A DNA stretch of 6,290 bases, taken from the NCBI GenBank assembly GCA_030145945.1, contig JASLDK010000373.1, positions 1 through 6,290 on the forward strand. Direction: 5' to 3'. Both the position numbers and the translations under genes were made by a program. The stretch is from Nocardioides sp. (GTDB lineage Bacteria > Actinomycetota > Actinomycetes > Propionibacteriales > Nocardioidaceae). Below are positions 6,112-6,290 of the stretch, one piece after another. Position 1 is the first letter of the stretch. The number at the start of each line of letters is the position of its first letter. The notes below the pieces were generated by a model that saw nothing but the letters and a program-made list of their open reading frames with translations, was not told the DNA's origin and did no database searches.

Positions 6112-6290
6112 TCAATAGCTGAGCGTGAGGCCGATGAAGCCCGGCCAGAAGGCAAAGAGAACCGTGGTGGGCAGGACCAGGAACACGACAGGAAGCATCA
6201 TCGCGATCTCCTTTCGAGACGCCTGTTCGATGAGTTCGCGGCGGCCCGCCTCGCGCACGTCGGCGGCCTGGGCATGCAGGACGTCGGCGA
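6112..6290 (-). CDS. tadC: TadC-like pilus platform protein, C-terminal 58 aa (5'-truncated)
   Basis: The frame runs from the right edge to TGA at 6112-6114. The visible part includes AQAADVREAGRRELIEQA, then SRKEIAMMLPVVFLVLPTTV and a last hydrophobic stretch ending PGFIGLTLSY. This is the C-terminal signature of TadB/TadC (type II secretion F-domain, T2SSF) proteins: a charged helix with R-R-x-x-x-E-x-A, a K-x-x-x-M-M/L-P-V turn, and a final membrane segment. TadC and TadB form the inner-membrane platform that couples the TadA ATPase to pilin extrusion. TadC is preferred over TadB because the gene is directly followed by the pilin and TadE genes. The rest of the gene lies outside the window, so its integrity cannot be judged. 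Confidence 0.85.
   Translation of the reverse strand, partial: ADVLHAQAADVREAGRRELIEQASRKEIAMMLPVVFLVLPTTVLFAFWPGFIGLTLSY

Noticed and set aside
6074..6115. TTG start at 6115 giving a 72-aa version of the small pilin
   Set aside because: It lacks a good ribosome site and overlaps the end of tadC, whereas the ATG at 6073 has GGAAGGA 7 bases upstream.

Overview
The window is GC-rich DNA with a strong GC bias at third codon positions, GTG as well as ATG starts, and long spurious open frames on both strands. This fits a high-GC actinobacterium. The Tad gene order and the Ig-repeat proteins would suit Nocardioides or a relative, but that placement is a guess.

Left two thirds (1-4499, plus strand): two consecutive genes for large exported repeat proteins. 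The first enters at the left edge without its start and ends at 1098. The second (1125-4499, 1124 aa) is complete: a signal peptide, two divergent N-terminal domains, eight bacterial Ig-like repeats of about 97-103 aa (Big_3_5 type), and a C-terminal domain with a CX11C cysteine pair. The first gene ends in the same kind of CX11C domain, so the two are tandem paralogues. They are separated by 26 bp and probably co-transcribed. No sortase motif or C-terminal membrane anchor is visible.

Middle (4500-4595): a short convergent intergenic region with a strong 15-bp hairpin and a second small one. It ends the Ig-repeat operon and may also stop transcripts arriving from the right.

Right third (4596-6290, minus strand): the distal end of a Tad (tight adherence, Flp type IVc) pilus operon. 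Read in its own direction it runs: the C-terminus of a TadC-like inner-membrane platform protein (cut by the right edge), a 58-aa Flp-like small pilin candidate, a TadE-like pseudopilin, a second TadE/TadF-like pseudopilin with a cysteine pair, and a TadG-like protein. Spacing is 38 bp, 7 bp, then two 4-bp ATGA overlaps. The ATPase, prepilin peptidase and TadB genes would lie beyond the right edge.

Both halves encode envelope or surface functions, which makes a shared role in adhesion plausible. The genes converge and are not one operon, so this is only an inference. I see no RNA gene, CRISPR array, insertion sequence or attachment site, and no system that is clearly new. The most unusual points are the Flp-like pilin lacking the usual Glu+5/Tyr+6, and the paired Ig-repeat proteins with matching cysteine-containing caps.
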